A stretch of 64,000 bases of DNA from Psychrobacillus glaciei (GCF_008973485.1 NZ_CP031223.1:4240001-4304000); one strand, 5' to 3'. Counted from the first letter of the stretch, positions 10,086 through 19,384 are shown. Notes: generated from the letters alone by a model not told the origin. Numbers and translations are program-made.

Positions 10086-10838
10086 ATGACACAAGAACCT
10101 GAATTGACACTAGTCGAACATTTAACAGAATTACGTAAAAGGCTCATTATTATAATTGCAACCTTTGTGCTTTCACTCGCTTTGGGATTTTGGATGGCAC
10201 CAAAAACATTACATTTTCTTAAACAACAACCTACAGCTGCTCACGTTGAATGGAATGTATTTGGCTATACAGATGGTTTAATGATATATATAAAATGTGC
10301 ATTAATTTTAGCTATATTAATAACTTTGCCAATTGCAATGTACCAAATTTGGTTATTTGTTAAGCCGGGATTATTGGAAAAAGAAGCAAAAGGAACGATT
10401 TACTTTATTCCGATCTCTTTTTTCTTGTTTTTGGCTGGCATTAGTTTTAGTTATTTTATTTTATTTCCATTAATGTTGAATTTCATGTCTCAAATTAATG
10501 ATTCTATTGGCGCTAGAGAGACATACGGAATGCAACAATATTTTACTTTCATGTTTAATCTAATTACTCCAGTCGGTATCGTTTTTGAGTTACCTGTCAT
10601 CGTTTTATTTTTAACGAAATTAGGAATAGTAACTCCTGATAGATTACGAAAAATCAGAAAGATTTCTTACATTGTACTTGCAGTAGTTGGGGCTGCTATA
10701 ACACCTCCTGATTTTATGTCTGAAATCCTCATTATTATCCCATTGCTAATATTATTTGAAATTAGTGTTTTCGTATCTAACTGGTCTTATAAAAAACAAC
10801 AAACTAAAAAGATATATATAGAGGATTTAGAAGAGTAA
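10086..10838 (+). CDS. tatC: Sec-independent protein translocase TatC
   Basis: Integral membrane receptor of the twin-arginine export pathway. About 250 residues with six hydrophobic helices and the family N-terminus EPELTLVEHLTELRKRL, where the LTELRKR motif is the conserved cytoplasmic signal-binding segment; FELPVIVLFLTKLG is the other signature. The ATG at 10086 is preferred because GGGGTGG lies upstream at proper distance; a frame from 10068 lacks one. It precedes tatA by 89 bases, so the pair makes a minimal TatAC translocase. No obvious Tat substrate gene is adjacent. Confidence 0.93.
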   Translation: MTQEPELTLVEHLTELRKRLIIIIATFVLSLALGFWMAPKTLHFLKQQPTAAHVEWNVFGYTDGLMIYIKCALILAILITLPIAMYQIWLFVKPGLLEKEAKGTIYFIPISFFLFLAGISFSYFILFPLMLNFMSQINDSIGARETYGMQQYFTFMFNLITPVGIVFELPVIVLFLTKLGIVTPDRLRKIRKISYIVLAVVGAAITPPDFMSEILIIIPLLILFEISVFVSNWSYKKQQTKKIYIEDLEE

Positions 10839-10927
10839 TTTAGTATTATGTTTTACTTAAGCAAGTGAACTAATTAGACACTTTCGCCACTGAACAAGTT
10901 ATTACACAACCCAAGGAGGAACACACC

Positions 10928-11125
10928 ATGCAAAACATTGGCTTACCAGGTTTAATAATTATTTTAGTCATTGCTTTAATCGTTTTCGGACCAGCTAAAC
11001 TGCCTCAGTTAGGTAAAGCGGTTGGACAAACATTGAAAGAATTCAAAAATTCCACAAAAGATATAGTAGAAGATGTAAAAGAAGAGTTTAAATTAGAAGA
11101 TAAAGATACAGACACTAAGAAATAA
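10928..11125 (+). CDS. tatA: Twin-arginine translocase pore subunit TatA
   Basis: 65-residue protein with one N-terminal transmembrane helix ([15 protein letters not shown]), the hinge [14 protein letters not shown] and an amphipathic helix followed by a charged tail, exactly the TatA/TatE plan. AAGGAGGA lies seven bases before the ATG. It oligomerises around TatC to form the conduit for folded proteins. A terminator follows the stop. Confidence 0.94.
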   Translation: MQNIGLPGLIIILVIALIVFGPAKLPQLGKAVGQTLKEFKNSTKDIVEDVKEEFKLEDKDTDTKK

Positions 11126-11140
11126 AACTTAATACCATTT

Positions 11141-11173
11141 GCCAACTATTCTCTAGAGATAGTTGGCTTTTTT
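11141..11173 (+). terminator. Terminator after tatA
   Basis: GCCAACTAT, a short loop and ATAGTTGGC form a nine-pair stem followed by a run of T. Confidence 0.9.
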
Positions 11174-11365
11174 TATTACGATGACACCATATGGAATAAT
11201 TGTGTTTACTGGTATATTAGTTTCAATTAAGTAGTTTTAGAAATAGTTTATAATGCTCAAGACTTAAAATTATGTTAATAATAGATATTTCTTTATAATC
11301 AAAATAAATGTAAAATATTTTCATAATGAGGAACAATGAGTAAATTATAAAGAGGTGGCTGAGAT

Positions 11366-12349
11366 TTGGAGTGTAATAATTGCACAGTAGATGAATTATT
11401 ATTTACGTTTAGAGTAAAAGGAACAGTTAATTTAGCAATGATGCCTGAAGTAATGCAGCATTTGAAAAGAAGGAATATGTGGGTAGATATGCTGGGCAAC
11501 GACTTTAAACTAAAGGAATCTGAAGTAAGTGATTTCGTTGACTTTTGCAAAGACCATATGAATCCAAATGATGTGACTTTTATAGTTCCAAATCAAGAGT
11601 GGAAACCTTTTAGAGAGATTGAGAATGTTTTGGACATGCAGTGGATTGATGAAATCATTAAAAATGAGCAGCTAATTTGTTATTATCAACCCATTGTAGA
11701 TGCAAAGGGAGATACATTTGCTTATGAAATACTTTCTAGATTTCAAAATATAGACGGAACGTTAATTTATCCAAATGAGATTTTCTCTGCTGCGAGGGAA
11801 AGAGGTCGTTTGTATGCTCTGGACCGTGTGTGTAGGATGACTGCAGTAAAATATGCTGCTCGCTTAAAAGATAAGAAAGCATTTATTAACTTCATCCCTA
11901 CCTCTATTTATTCGCCAGAATTTTGCTTGAAATCCACTACTAATCTAGCAAATGAACTAGGCGTGGACCCAGCTCAACTAGTTTTTGAAGTTGTAGAATC
12001 AGAACAAGTAGAAGATAGAGATCATTTAAAGAGAATATTAAATTATTATAAAGAAAAAGGTTTTCAATATGCACTAGATGATGTTGGTGAAGGCTATAAT
12101 ACATTGGACATGTTAGAAGATATTAAGCCAAAATACATGAAGCTCGATATGAAATATGTGCAAGGTGTAGCGAGTGATAATTCCAAACAGGAGATAGCTT
12201 TAAAGTCATTGGAGAAGGCTCTCCAAGTAGAATCTGTCCCTTTAGCAGAAGGAATAGAGGAAAAAGAAGACTTTGAATGGTTGAAAGCAATCGGTTATCA
12301 ACTATTCCAAGGATACTACTTTGGTAAACCAGCTCCTACTCCAATTTAA
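11366..12349 (+). CDS. EAL-domain protein, likely c-di-GMP phosphodiesterase or sensor
   Basis: 327 residues. Residues 1-90 are an unrecognised N-terminal part with two cysteines near the start (ECNNC); residues 95-325 form an EAL domain. The name motif appears as EIL in AYEILSR, and DDVGEGYNTLDML replaces the usual DDFGTGY, but the late glutamate EGIE and the terminal QGYYFGKP are kept, so activity is possible but not certain. There is no membrane segment, so it is cytosolic. Translation starts at a TTG at 11366 with AGAGGTGG upstream. Monocistronic, with a strong terminator just past the stop. Confidence 0.85.
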   Translation: MECNNCTVDELLFTFRVKGTVNLAMMPEVMQHLKRRNMWVDMLGNDFKLKESEVSDFVDFCKDHMNPNDVTFIVPNQEWKPFREIENVLDMQWIDEIIKNEQLICYYQPIVDAKGDTFAYEILSRFQNIDGTLIYPNEIFSAARERGRLYALDRVCRMTAVKYAARLKDKKAFINFIPTSIYSPEFCLKSTTNLANELGVDPAQLVFEVVESEQVEDRDHLKRILNYYKEKGFQYALDDVGEGYNTLDMLEDIKPKYMKLDMKYVQGVASDNSKQEIALKSLEKALQVESVPLAEGIEEKEDFEWLKAIGYQLFQGYYFGKPAPTPI

Positions 12350-12350
12350 A

Positions 12351-12398
12351 AAAAATCTCCTTTATTGCGACTTACAAACCGCAATAAAGGAGATTTTT
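12351..12398 (+). terminator. Strong bidirectional terminator between convergent genes
   Basis: Nineteen-base perfect inverted repeat (arms 12351-12369 and 12380-12398, AAAAATCTCC... and ...GGAGATTTTT), with a ten-base loop. It can serve both the EAL gene and the convergent TraB-family gene. Confidence 0.92.
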
Positions 12399-12429
12399 AT
12401 ACTGTCTATTCTAGCTCAAATAAACCTTA

Positions 12430-13596
12430 CTAAAAATTTTTAAAGAATAACCGAATAACATCTGCCCCGCCTATGAAAGCTCCTAAAGACCCTACTAGAT
12501 TAGTTAATACCACGACTAGTAAAATACGCGTAACCTTATTATGCCAAAATCCTTTTACTGTAAATACATCTTCTGAAAGCGTTTCGAAATCCCCAATATT
12601 TGGTCGACGGTAATACGCTTGGACAATTCCCGATACCCACCCTGATGCTATTAAAGGATGTAAAGTAGTAATGGGAGCCGCTATAAAAGCAGATAATATT
12701 GCAAGCGGATGCCCAAACGCAATGGCTGCTCCAATAGCTGCGGTAGTACCAGTCCATAATATCCAACTCAGTGCTTGGTCAAACCCTGCTGTCGGATTTG
12801 CAATAAACGTGTAAGCTACAATGGTAATAAGAAGAACCGGTATTATCCAACCCAGTATTTTAGGAACAACTGATTTTGGAGGGGTTTGAGCTAAGCCTAC
12901 TAAATCATGTTCTTTATGAATCTCTTTCGTAATACCTGGTACATGCGCAGCACCTAATACAGCAACTACCTTTTTCCCTGGTGCCTCTTTAATCTTTTGT
13001 GCTAAATATTGATCTCGTTCATCGATTAAAGGAGTTTTTAGCTTAGGAAAAGATTCTGTAAACTCAGCAAGAACTGCGTTAAGCGTATCTTGTGATTTCA
13101 TTTTTTCAAGCTCTTCCTCGGAAATCGTTTCTCTGCTAAAAATGCTAAAGAATACAGAAGTGAGAAGCTGTCCCTTTCCTAACCAACCAAGATTATGCCA
13201 AATGCGTGAAAAGGTAATTTGTATATTGCGATCTGCTAGCACGAGATTTGCACCTGTTTCTTTGGCAGATTCAATCCCTTGAATCATTTCCTGTCCCGGC
13301 TTTATCTCAAACTGCTTTGCTAAACGATTTTGAAATGAAGATATAGCTAGATTCATTAATAGCAACGTCGCTTTTTTTTCTTTAATTACCTTAAAAATAT
13401 CTGTTTCTTTCCACTTATTGCTGTCCATAACGGACTGGTATCTTTGTTCATCTAGCTCAATACATACAGAGTCTGGTCTTTCTGCTTCAATCACTTCTTT
13501 TACTTGTTCTGCACTTTGCCTAGATACATGCGCAGTACCAATAAGTATTAATTCTCTACCATCTAGGTTTATACGAGTAATATTATCCTCTTTCAC
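12430..13596 (-). CDS. TraB-family protein (TraB/PrgY/GumN superfamily) with C-terminal membrane domain
   Basis: 388 residues. Residues 10-230 match the TraB/PrgY family, with the conserved GTAHVS near residue 16 and ELDEQRY near 47, metalloprotease-like residues shared with TIKI/TraB proteins, and VLGAAHVPGI near 215. Residues 240-388 hold about four membrane helices. Homologues include PrgY/TraB, which limits enterococcal pheromone activity, but the function of chromosomal members like this is not established. Start at GTG 13596 with AAGGAAG upstream. Single gene facing the EAL gene. Confidence 0.82.
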   Translation of the reverse strand: MKEDNITRINLDGRELILIGTAHVSRQSAEQVKEVIEAERPDSVCIELDEQRYQSVMDSNKWKETDIFKVIKEKKATLLLMNLAISSFQNRLAKQFEIKPGQEMIQGIESAKETGANLVLADRNIQITFSRIWHNLGWLGKGQLLTSVFFSIFSRETISEEELEKMKSQDTLNAVLAEFTESFPKLKTPLIDERDQYLAQKIKEAPGKKVVAVLGAAHVPGITKEIHKEHDLVGLAQTPPKSVVPKILGWIIPVLLITIVAYTFIANPTAGFDQALSWILWTGTTAAIGAAIAFGHPLAILSAFIAAPITTLHPLIASGWVSGIVQAYYRRPNIGDFETLSEDVFTVKGFWHNKVTRILLVVVLTNLVGSLGAFIGGADVIRLFFKNF

Positions 13597-13839
13597 AAGC
13601 TTCTTCCTTCATAGAACATATTTCTTTTGCGCAATTTTATACTTTTAATTACGAAAAGACTGTCTATTATTAATAATGAATTAGATTAGCATAAATTTCA
13701 AATATGTTTTACTAAAAAATGAAGAAAATATAAGTAAATAGCAGTTCAATGACATTTCCTAATAAATCTTAAGAAAAGGCTTTTCTAGGAAAAAGTGATA
13801 TACTAAAAAAATAATTTAACTATAAAGGAGTAATGAGAA

Positions 13840-14178
13840 ATGTTTATCGTAACAAACAGAATTAAAACAAAATTAGGATTTGCAGAGAAAATGGCTCCTA
13901 ATTTCACTAAGCCAGGTGCATTACAAGAAATGGAAGGGTTTGTAAAAGTTGAAGTAACTCTTACACAAAACCTAACAGAATACGATGAGTTAAACGTAAA
14001 TATGTACTGGGAAAACCTTGAGGCCTTTGAAGCTTGGAAAAATAGTGACGCATTTAAAGAATCTCATAAACGACCTGAGCCAGGTTCAAAAGCTGCTTCT
14101 CAAGAATCTCCTCTCCTTGGAAATGAACTTGTTATTTCAAAAGTTGCATCTACCATTGAAGCCATCCCTTCAAAATAA
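13840..14178 (+). CDS. hmoA: HmoA-type heme-degrading monooxygenase (ABM fold)
   Basis: 112-residue cytosolic protein of the antibiotic-biosynthesis-monooxygenase/IsdG group. The Asn-Trp-His triad of IsdG-type heme oxygenases can be placed at TNRI (Asn 6), EAWKNS (Trp about 66) and ESHKRP (His about 77). B. subtilis HmoA has nearly the same length. It would release iron from heme. AAAGGAG stands before the ATG, and TATACT at 13798 may be its -10 box. No heme-uptake gene is adjacent. Terminator follows. Confidence 0.78.
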   Translation: MFIVTNRIKTKLGFAEKMAPNFTKPGALQEMEGFVKVEVTLTQNLTEYDELNVNMYWENLEAFEAWKNSDAFKESHKRPEPGSKAASQESPLLGNELVISKVASTIEAIPSK

Positions 14179-14191
14179 TAGTGTTTTAATT

Positions 14192-14237
14192 AATACTCCT
14201 ACTTAAGTGTTCTAGATACTTGAGTAGGAGTATTTTT
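14192..14237 (+). terminator. Terminator after hmoA
   Basis: ATACTCCTACTTAAGT and ACTTGAGTAGGAGTAT pair over about sixteen positions and are followed by TTTTTAT. Confidence 0.88.
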
Positions 14238-14285
14238 ATGAAGAGCCTCTTTACTTTTCATCCGTTAAACTTTTTGTTACACTGA

Positions 14286-14324
14286 ATTAGTTACTTAAGC
14301 TAACTATTATTCACGGTAACTAAT
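14286..14324 (+). promoter_or_regulatory. Candidate MarR operator with three half-sites
   Basis: ATTAGTTAC at 14286-14294 and its exact complement GTAACTAAT at 14316-14324 flank a further TAACTA at 14301-14306. The three related half-sites lie right before the marR gene, so autoregulation of the marR-MFS operon is likely. Confidence 0.55.
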
Positions 14325-14338
14325 TTCTTTAGTGAGGA

Positions 14339-14779
14339 GTGATTCTAATCAACATATCTCGAGAATTTTTTCAACAGTTAATTCAGCTGTATCGCCCATT
14401 TGAAAATCATTTGAATATCCAACTCGCGAAACATGATTTATATAGAGCGCAGTGGACTATTTTATTCTACTTATCCAACAATGGTTCTACGTCACTTGTT
14501 GAGCTTTCTAATTATCACGGTGTAGAAAAGCCCACTATTACGAGAACGATTAATCGTTTAGAAGAATTAGGATATGTAGAGCAGCTACCTAGCCATGATA
14601 AGCGTGAAAAAAGAATGCAATTAACGTTAATTGGCAAAAATGTTTATGAAGACGTTCGGGTAACAATAGATGCATACGAGCAAAATATTCTAAAAGGGAT
14701 ATCTGAGACCGATCAACTAAAAGCAATTCAGACTATGGATGAAATACGGAATAATATTTTAGAACAAGGAGCTAAATAA
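14339..14779 (+). CDS. MarR-family transcriptional regulator
   Basis: About 146 residues with a winged helix-turn-helix (LVELSNYHGVEKPTITRTINRLEELGYVEQ, followed by the wing SHDKREKRMQLT), typical MarR. The start is unclear: the frame opens at a GTG at 14339 that overlaps the only good Shine-Dalgarno (GAGGAGTG, 14334-14341), while no ATG, GTG or TTG lies at the proper distance after it. A non-standard ATC or ATT start near 14342-14348 is possible. It ends one base before the MFS gene and probably represses the pair from the inverted repeats upstream. Confidence 0.88.
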   Translation: MILINISREFFQQLIQLYRPFENHLNIQLAKHDLYRAQWTILFYLSNNGSTSLVELSNYHGVEKPTITRTINRLEELGYVEQLPSHDKREKRMQLTLIGKNVYEDVRVTIDAYEQNILKGISETDQLKAIQTMDEIRNNILEQGAK

Positions 14780-14780
14780 C

Positions 14781-15971
14781 ATGGATCAATCTAGACCCAA
14801 ACTATGGACGAGAGATTTTATCGTTGTATCTTCCATTAACTTTTTAATAACGTTAATTTTTTATTTATTAATGGTGACAATTGCTGTTTATGCTGTGAAT
14901 GAATTCAATGCTTCCACCAGTGAAGCAGGTTTAGTAACCGGCATTTTTATCATTGGAACGTTAATTGGGCGTCTTTTCATCGGACGTGTAATTGATTTGA
15001 TTGGTCGCAAAAAAACCTTGTTTATTGGGTTAGCTCTATTTACGCTAACGACATCTTTATATTTTGTAAATCTAGGTTTAACTTTCTTACTAATAAATCG
15101 ATTTCTTCATGGTTTAACTTTAGGAATAGCGAGTACGGCAGCAGGAACGATTGTTGCACAAATCATTCCAATGACAAGAAAAGGAGAAGGAATTGGCTAT
15201 TTTAGTATGAGTGCAACACTCGCAGCTGCAATTGGACCTTTCATCGGCTTGTATATGAGCCAGCATACAACTTTCCACTTGATTTTTGGATTTTGTCTTG
15301 CATTAGGAATATTTAGTCTCATCACTTCGTTCTTCCTGTATGTTCCTGCAATTGAAAAACTAACAAAAACAGCTGAAACAAAAGGATTCAAACTATCTAA
15401 CTTTGTAGAAACAAAGGCATTGCCTATTGCATTCATTACATTAGCGATTGCTTTTTGTTATTCTAGTGTCCTTTCCTTTATCAACTTTTATGCAATTGAA
15501 ATTAACCTAGTGAATGCAGCAAGTTTCTTCTTTATTATATATGCTATGGCAATTCTAGTATCCCGCCCATTTACTGGTCGCCTTATGGATGCCAAAGGTG
15601 CAAACTATATTATGTATCCGGCCTTTTTTATTCTCGGTACAGGTATGCTACTCTTAAGCACAGCAAGCACTAGCTTCACATTATTATTAGCAGGTGCACT
15701 TATTGGTCTTGGGTTCGGTAATATGCAATCTACTACTCAAGCGGTAGCTGTAAAGCTAAGCCCTCCTCATCGTATTGGACTTGCCACTTCTACTTTCTTT
15801 ATTTTCTTCGATGCAGGACTCGGTTTCGGACCATATGTACTTGGATATATTATTCCTCTAACCGGTTATAGCACGCTATATGTAATTTTAGGAATAGTAG
15901 CTATTATTACAATCATTCCATATATCTTCTTACATGGTCGAAAAGAAAAAGCAAGCTTACTTCCTGAATAA
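14781..15971 (+). CDS. MFS drug/metabolite exporter
   Basis: 396 residues with about twelve membrane helices; the motif A-like loop between helices 2 and 3 is GRLFIGRVIDLIGRKK. Belongs to the DHA1-type drug:H+ antiporter group of the major facilitator superfamily. The gene begins one base after the marR stop, so the two form an operon in which the MarR protein probably senses a compound that the pump exports. The compound cannot be told from the sequence. A terminator shared with the convergent copD gene follows. Confidence 0.9.
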   Translation: MDQSRPKLWTRDFIVVSSINFLITLIFYLLMVTIAVYAVNEFNASTSEAGLVTGIFIIGTLIGRLFIGRVIDLIGRKKTLFIGLALFTLTTSLYFVNLGLTFLLINRFLHGLTLGIASTAAGTIVAQIIPMTRKGEGIGYFSMSATLAAAIGPFIGLYMSQHTTFHLIFGFCLALGIFSLITSFFLYVPAIEKLTKTAETKGFKLSNFVETKALPIAFITLAIAFCYSSVLSFINFYAIEINLVNAASFFFIIYAMAILVSRPFTGRLMDAKGANYIMYPAFFILGTGMLLLSTASTSFTLLLAGALIGLGFGNMQSTTQAVAVKLSPPHRIGLATSTFFIFFDAGLGFGPYVLGYIIPLTGYSTLYVILGIVAIITIIPYIFLHGRKEKASLLPE

Positions 15972-15977
15972 AACAAG

Positions 15978-16016
15978 AAGAGGCTATCCTATATATTTAG
16001 GATTGCCTCTTTATTA
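15978..16016 (+). terminator. Terminator between MFS gene and copD (probably bidirectional)
   Basis: AAGAGGC-ATCCTA and TAGGAT-GCCTCTT pair with a one-base mismatch bulge; T-rich on the plus side. Confidence 0.8.
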
Positions 16017-17096
16017 TTTAATACTCCATATTAACGCTAAATAGCTAGAAAACACGAATAAAATACTCAGTAAAAACGTTATGAATGGTGGAGCTTTTTT
16101 AAGAAACGCGTAGACTGTTAATCCAATGAACAGAATCGCTAATAATAACAGGGATAAGCCTGTCGCATTTATCGTTAGCTCTACACGAAACACTTGTAAA
16201 CTTTGTCCTTGATAAAAATAGCTGAATAATTTGGAAGGTCCTTCATTTTTGAACGTATTTTCACTTGGTGGTGATTGGTGGCCAAGTGCCGCAGTGACAG
16301 AAAAAATGAGTAACACTAATAAGCTTTCTACTCTAGCCCAAGGTTTCGGATTAAAGCTAGAATCATTTTGTAGTTTCTTTTTGATGAATACGCCATTTAT
16401 AATTGCGTACAGAAGTAATGGAATGATTAATAGATGTTTAATCAACAGAAGTTGGCCGTATGGTAGCATCCAAGAGTCTGTATAAGCAGCAAAATCAACT
16501 ACAAACGTCATGAGCAGCAATCCAGAAATAATAGTTATACCGAAGCATGCTGATGCAACCGGTGTAAACCATTTTAAGAAGTTCAACCAATTTGAAAAAC
16601 CTCTTGAAAACCAACTTACCATTAGTAAAATACCAATCCAAACTGTAACCACTGTAAAATGGGTAGTATGTGTAATAAACCCTTTAAAGTGCTCAATAGA
16701 AGTAGCATGACTTGCCCAACCTAATCCTAATATTAAAAGAAAGGTAAGGGTAAGCCCCGCAACCAGAAACTTACGGTTTGTTTGATCCTTAAACAAGATA
16801 AGAAAGATGAATAATATACTAGCTACTAGAAAAGTAAAAATCCACGCTTTCCCAACTTCAAACGTATAAAGAACCATTTGAAGTGTTCCGCCAAAATCAT
16901 TTCCTCTATTCAAATTTAACACTAGTAGTAAAATCGGAATAAAAGAAAAGAACGCAATTCCTATTGTTGCAGCGATTTGTAACCATCTCTGTACATGTAT
17001 TTCTGGTTTCAAAGAGCTTGGCACAAACGCAATAAGAAAACTACCCGTTAAAAGAGAAAAACAAAGATATACTAAAATCTCACTAATTGTAATCAT
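16014..17096 (-). CDS. copD: CopD-family copper resistance membrane protein
   Basis: 360 residues, eight to nine hydrophobic helices, with conserved His in membrane-edge positions such as GWASHATSIEHFKG (near residue 125) and ITHTTHF (near 140). CopD-family proteins are thought to move copper across the membrane together with CopC. Here it follows copC by nine bases on the minus strand; in B. subtilis the two are fused as YcnJ, so this organism keeps the split form. Its stop reaches into the terminator shared with the MFS gene. Confidence 0.85.
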   Translation of the reverse strand: MITISEILVYLCFSLLTGSFLIAFVPSSLKPEIHVQRWLQIAATIGIAFFSFIPILLLVLNLNRGNDFGGTLQMVLYTFEVGKAWIFTFLVASILFIFLILFKDQTNRKFLVAGLTLTFLLILGLGWASHATSIEHFKGFITHTTHFTVVTVWIGILLMVSWFSRGFSNWLNFLKWFTPVASACFGITIISGLLLMTFVVDFAAYTDSWMLPYGQLLLIKHLLIIPLLLYAIINGVFIKKKLQNDSSFNPKPWARVESLLVLLIFSVTAALGHQSPPSENTFKNEGPSKLFSYFYQGQSLQVFRVELTINATGLSLLLLAILFIGLTVYAFLKKAPPFITFLLSILFVFSSYLALIWSIK

Positions 17097-17105
17097 TAAT
17101 CTATC

Positions 17106-17636
17106 TTATTTCTTTCTACGCAATAATAAGAAAACCCCACCAATGATTACAATTAACCCAACAACTACGAAAGGTACTACATTAGAAGATGATTTAACTT
17201 CCTCTGTCTGTTCTACTGTTGTAGGCTTAGCTGTAGGAGGTGTCGCTTGTTCTATTTTCTCACCATCTTCTTGTTTTTCAGATGCAGCAACTTCTACAGT
17301 GAAAGGAATATCCCCTTCGATCTGATGTCCGTCTACACCAACAATGTTCCAGTTTATTTCGTAATTTCCGTTGTCCAAAGGAGTAGATAAAGTACCTGCT
17401 AGTTTTTCTTCATCTATCGTAATATTGTCGACCGGAATCGTTTCGCCAGTTGAATTTTTTAGTTCAAATGTGCTGCTTTGTTCTAATTTCCCTTCAAAAG
17501 TTAACGTAATTTCATTCAGTTGTTCTGTCACTACTTCTCCATTTGCAGGATTGGAATCCTCTAACCCCGTATGTGCAAACGCACTATTTGCAGTTGCAAA
17601 CATAAAAACAAATGCAATGATTATTATCTTTTTCAT
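17106..17636 (-). CDS. copC: CopC-family copper-binding protein, membrane anchored
   Basis: 176 residues. Signal peptide 1-22 ending ANSAFA, so the mature protein starts AHTGLEDSNPANG with the Cu(II)-binding N-terminal His. The CopC domain (about 22-115) has GHQIEGDIPF with a second His; a Pro/Thr/Glu-rich linker leads to a C-terminal transmembrane helix and RRKK stop-transfer, so it is anchored outside the cell membrane. AGGAGGAG ribosome binding site. First gene of copC-copD, with an inverted repeat in its promoter region that could bind a copper-responsive or other regulator. Confidence 0.88.
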   Translation of the reverse strand: MKKIIIIAFVFMFATANSAFAHTGLEDSNPANGEVVTEQLNEITLTFEGKLEQSSTFELKNSTGETIPVDNITIDEEKLAGTLSTPLDNGNYEINWNIVGVDGHQIEGDIPFTVEVAASEKQEDGEKIEQATPPTAKPTTVEQTEEVKSSSNVVPFVVVGLIVIIGGVFLLLRRKK

Positions 17637-17694
17637 AAAAACTCCTCCTAAATTAAATTTACATCACTTAGTATAACCAAACTTTGTGTTAAAA

Positions 17695-17714
17695 GTATGA
17701 AATACGTTTCATAC
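17695..17714. promoter_or_regulatory. Inverted repeat in the copC promoter region
   Basis: GTATGAAA at 17695-17702 and TTTCATAC at 17707-17714 are perfect inverted arms around TACG. A possible -10 (TATACT on the minus strand, 17670-17675) puts this palindrome over the -35 region. It does not resemble the usual CsoR or CopY boxes. Confidence 0.45.
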
Positions 17715-17783
17715 GAAAAAGAGGAGACTCATTCGCATCCTCTACATAATAAATAAAGCTTCCTCTTCGTGTTGAAGGGAAGC
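17715..17783 (-). terminator. Tandem terminators after the lysine ABC operon
   Basis: On the minus strand GCTTCC-CTTC...GAAG-GGAAGC followed by TTTATTTATTA (17758-17783), then AGAGGA...TCCTCT followed by TTTTTC (17715-17742). Both lie downstream of the ATPase gene and upstream of the copC promoter. Confidence 0.7.
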
Positions 17784-17820
17784 AATAAAAATATCTTGTA
17801 AACTCAAAGAATTCACACGT

Positions 17821-18555
17821 TTATTTTAATGTACGTTTTAAAAATTCTCTCGTACGCTCTTGAGTAGGGTTATTAAAAATTTGTTCTGGTGGCCCTTCTT
17901 CTGCGATAACGCCTTTATCCATAAATACAACTCGATCCGAAACTTCTTTTGCAAACTCCATTTCATGCGTAACGATTAACATGGTAAGTCCTGTTTCAGC
18001 TAGTTCCTTCATGACTTTCAGAACTTCTCCTACCATTTCAGGATCGAGTGCAGAAGTTGGTTCATCGAATAGCATGACATCTGGTTCCATCGATAATGCT
18101 CGAGCAATTGCGACACGCTGCTTTTGACCACCTGATAATTGGCTTGGTTTTGCATTCACGTATTGTTCCATACCAACGACTTTTAAATATTTTAGCGCTG
18201 TTTTTTCAGCTTCTTCTTTAGAACGTTTCAGTACTTTCACTTGTCCAACAACACAATTATTTAAGACATTATGATTATTGAATAAGTTAAACTGTTGGAA
18301 AACCATTCCTAATTTTGTCCGATATGCATGAATATCATGTTTGTTATCTAAAATGTTTTCTCCATTATAAATAATTTGACCGCCACTTGGTTTCTCCAAA
18401 AGATTAACACAACGAAGAAGAGTAGATTTACCAGATCCTGAAGAACCGATGATGCATACAACTTCACCTTTGTTCACTGTAAAGTCAATATCTTTTAATA
18501 CTTCATGGGTTCCGAAAGATTTACTTAGATGCTCAATTGCAATTACCTTTTCCAT
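17821..18555 (-). CDS. Polar amino-acid ABC transporter ATPase (lysine importer)
   Basis: 244 residues, GlnQ/HisP type. Walker [10 protein letters not shown] near residue 37, signature [15 protein letters not shown] near 138, Walker [15 protein letters not shown] near 160 and the switch His in [11 protein letters not shown]. It follows the permease by 20 bases. Third gene of a binding protein-permease-ATPase operon under a lysine riboswitch, so it should energise lysine uptake. Confidence 0.93.
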   Translation of the reverse strand: MEKVIAIEHLSKSFGTHEVLKDIDFTVNKGEVVCIIGSSGSGKSTLLRCVNLLEKPSGGQIIYNGENILDNKHDIHAYRTKLGMVFQQFNLFNNHNVLNNCVVGQVKVLKRSKEEAEKTALKYLKVVGMEQYVNAKPSQLSGGQKQRVAIARALSMEPDVMLFDEPTSALDPEMVGEVLKVMKELAETGLTMLIVTHEMEFAKEVSDRVVFMDKGVIAEEGPPEQIFNNPTQERTREFLKRTLK

Positions 18556-18575
18556 ACTATTAACACCTCCGTTTA

Positions 18576-19331
18576 CTAATTTCCTGCATTATTTATTGGT
18601 TGTGTAACTTGTGCTGGTTGTCCAATCATGCTGTAATTTGCAGGACCATCTAGCTTTCTTTCAAAATAACGTAGGATAAGTGTAACTGTATACGTCATGA
18701 CGAAATACAAAATACAAGCTACGAAAAAGGATTCAAAGTAACGGAAGTTATTTCCCGCAATTGATTTCGTTTGAAAAAATAATTCCGATACACTAATAAC
18801 GTTTAGTACGGATGTATCTTTAATATTAATAATAAACTGGTTCCCCGTTGCTGGTAGAATATTGCGAATCACTTGTGGTAGGACAACGTGAAACATTGTT
18901 TGTATATGATTCATACCAATTGCTTGTGCAGCCTCAAATTGCCCCTTTTCAATGGAAATGACGCCACCACGTACAATTTCCGCCATATATGCTCCCGTAT
19001 TAATCGATACGATAAAAACTGCTGCCATAATAGGATTCATATCAATATTAAACGCTAGCATAGATCCATAGTATATGACCATCGCTTGCACAATCATTGG
19101 TGTTCCACGGAAAAACTCTATATAAATAGAAAGAATGATATTCACTGTTTTTAATATTACTTTTTTTAATGTTCTTTCAGGCACGGGAATTGTACGTATA
19201 ACTCCTGCCAATAAACCAATAACCGAACCGACTACAGTACCAATAATAGAAATTAATAATGTGATACCCGCTCCACGAAGGAACATCGGCCAGTTATTGG
19301 TAACAATTGATACTACCCACTCGAAACTCAT
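18576..19331 (-). CDS. Polar amino-acid ABC transporter permease (lysine importer)
   Basis: 251 residues of the HisM/GlnP family, with about five membrane helices and the EAA-type loop [21 protein letters not shown] (near residues 150-170) that docks the ATPase. A single permease gene implies a homodimer. It is separated from the binding-protein gene by an intrinsic terminator. Substrate assignment to lysine comes from the upstream L-box riboswitch. Confidence 0.92.
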   Translation of the reverse strand: MSFEWVVSIVTNNWPMFLRGAGITLLISIIGTVVGSVIGLLAGVIRTIPVPERTLKKVILKTVNIILSIYIEFFRGTPMIVQAMVIYYGSMLAFNIDMNPIMAAVFIVSINTGAYMAEIVRGGVISIEKGQFEAAQAIGMNHIQTMFHVVLPQVIRNILPATGNQFIINIKDTSVLNVISVSELFFQTKSIAGNNFRYFESFFVACILYFVMTYTVTLILRYFERKLDGPANYSMIGQPAQVTQPINNAGN

Positions 19332-19351
19332 CGTATTCCTCCTTTAAGTGT

Positions 19352-19384
19352 AAAAACCGGCTGCAAAAAAGTTGCAGCCGGTTA
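19352..19384 (-). terminator. Intercistronic terminator between binding protein and permease
   Basis: Minus strand AACCGGCTGCAA, short loop, TTGCAGCCGGTT followed by TTTAC: a twelve-pair GC-rich stem inside the operon, likely to limit permease/ATPase expression relative to binding protein. Confidence 0.82.
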
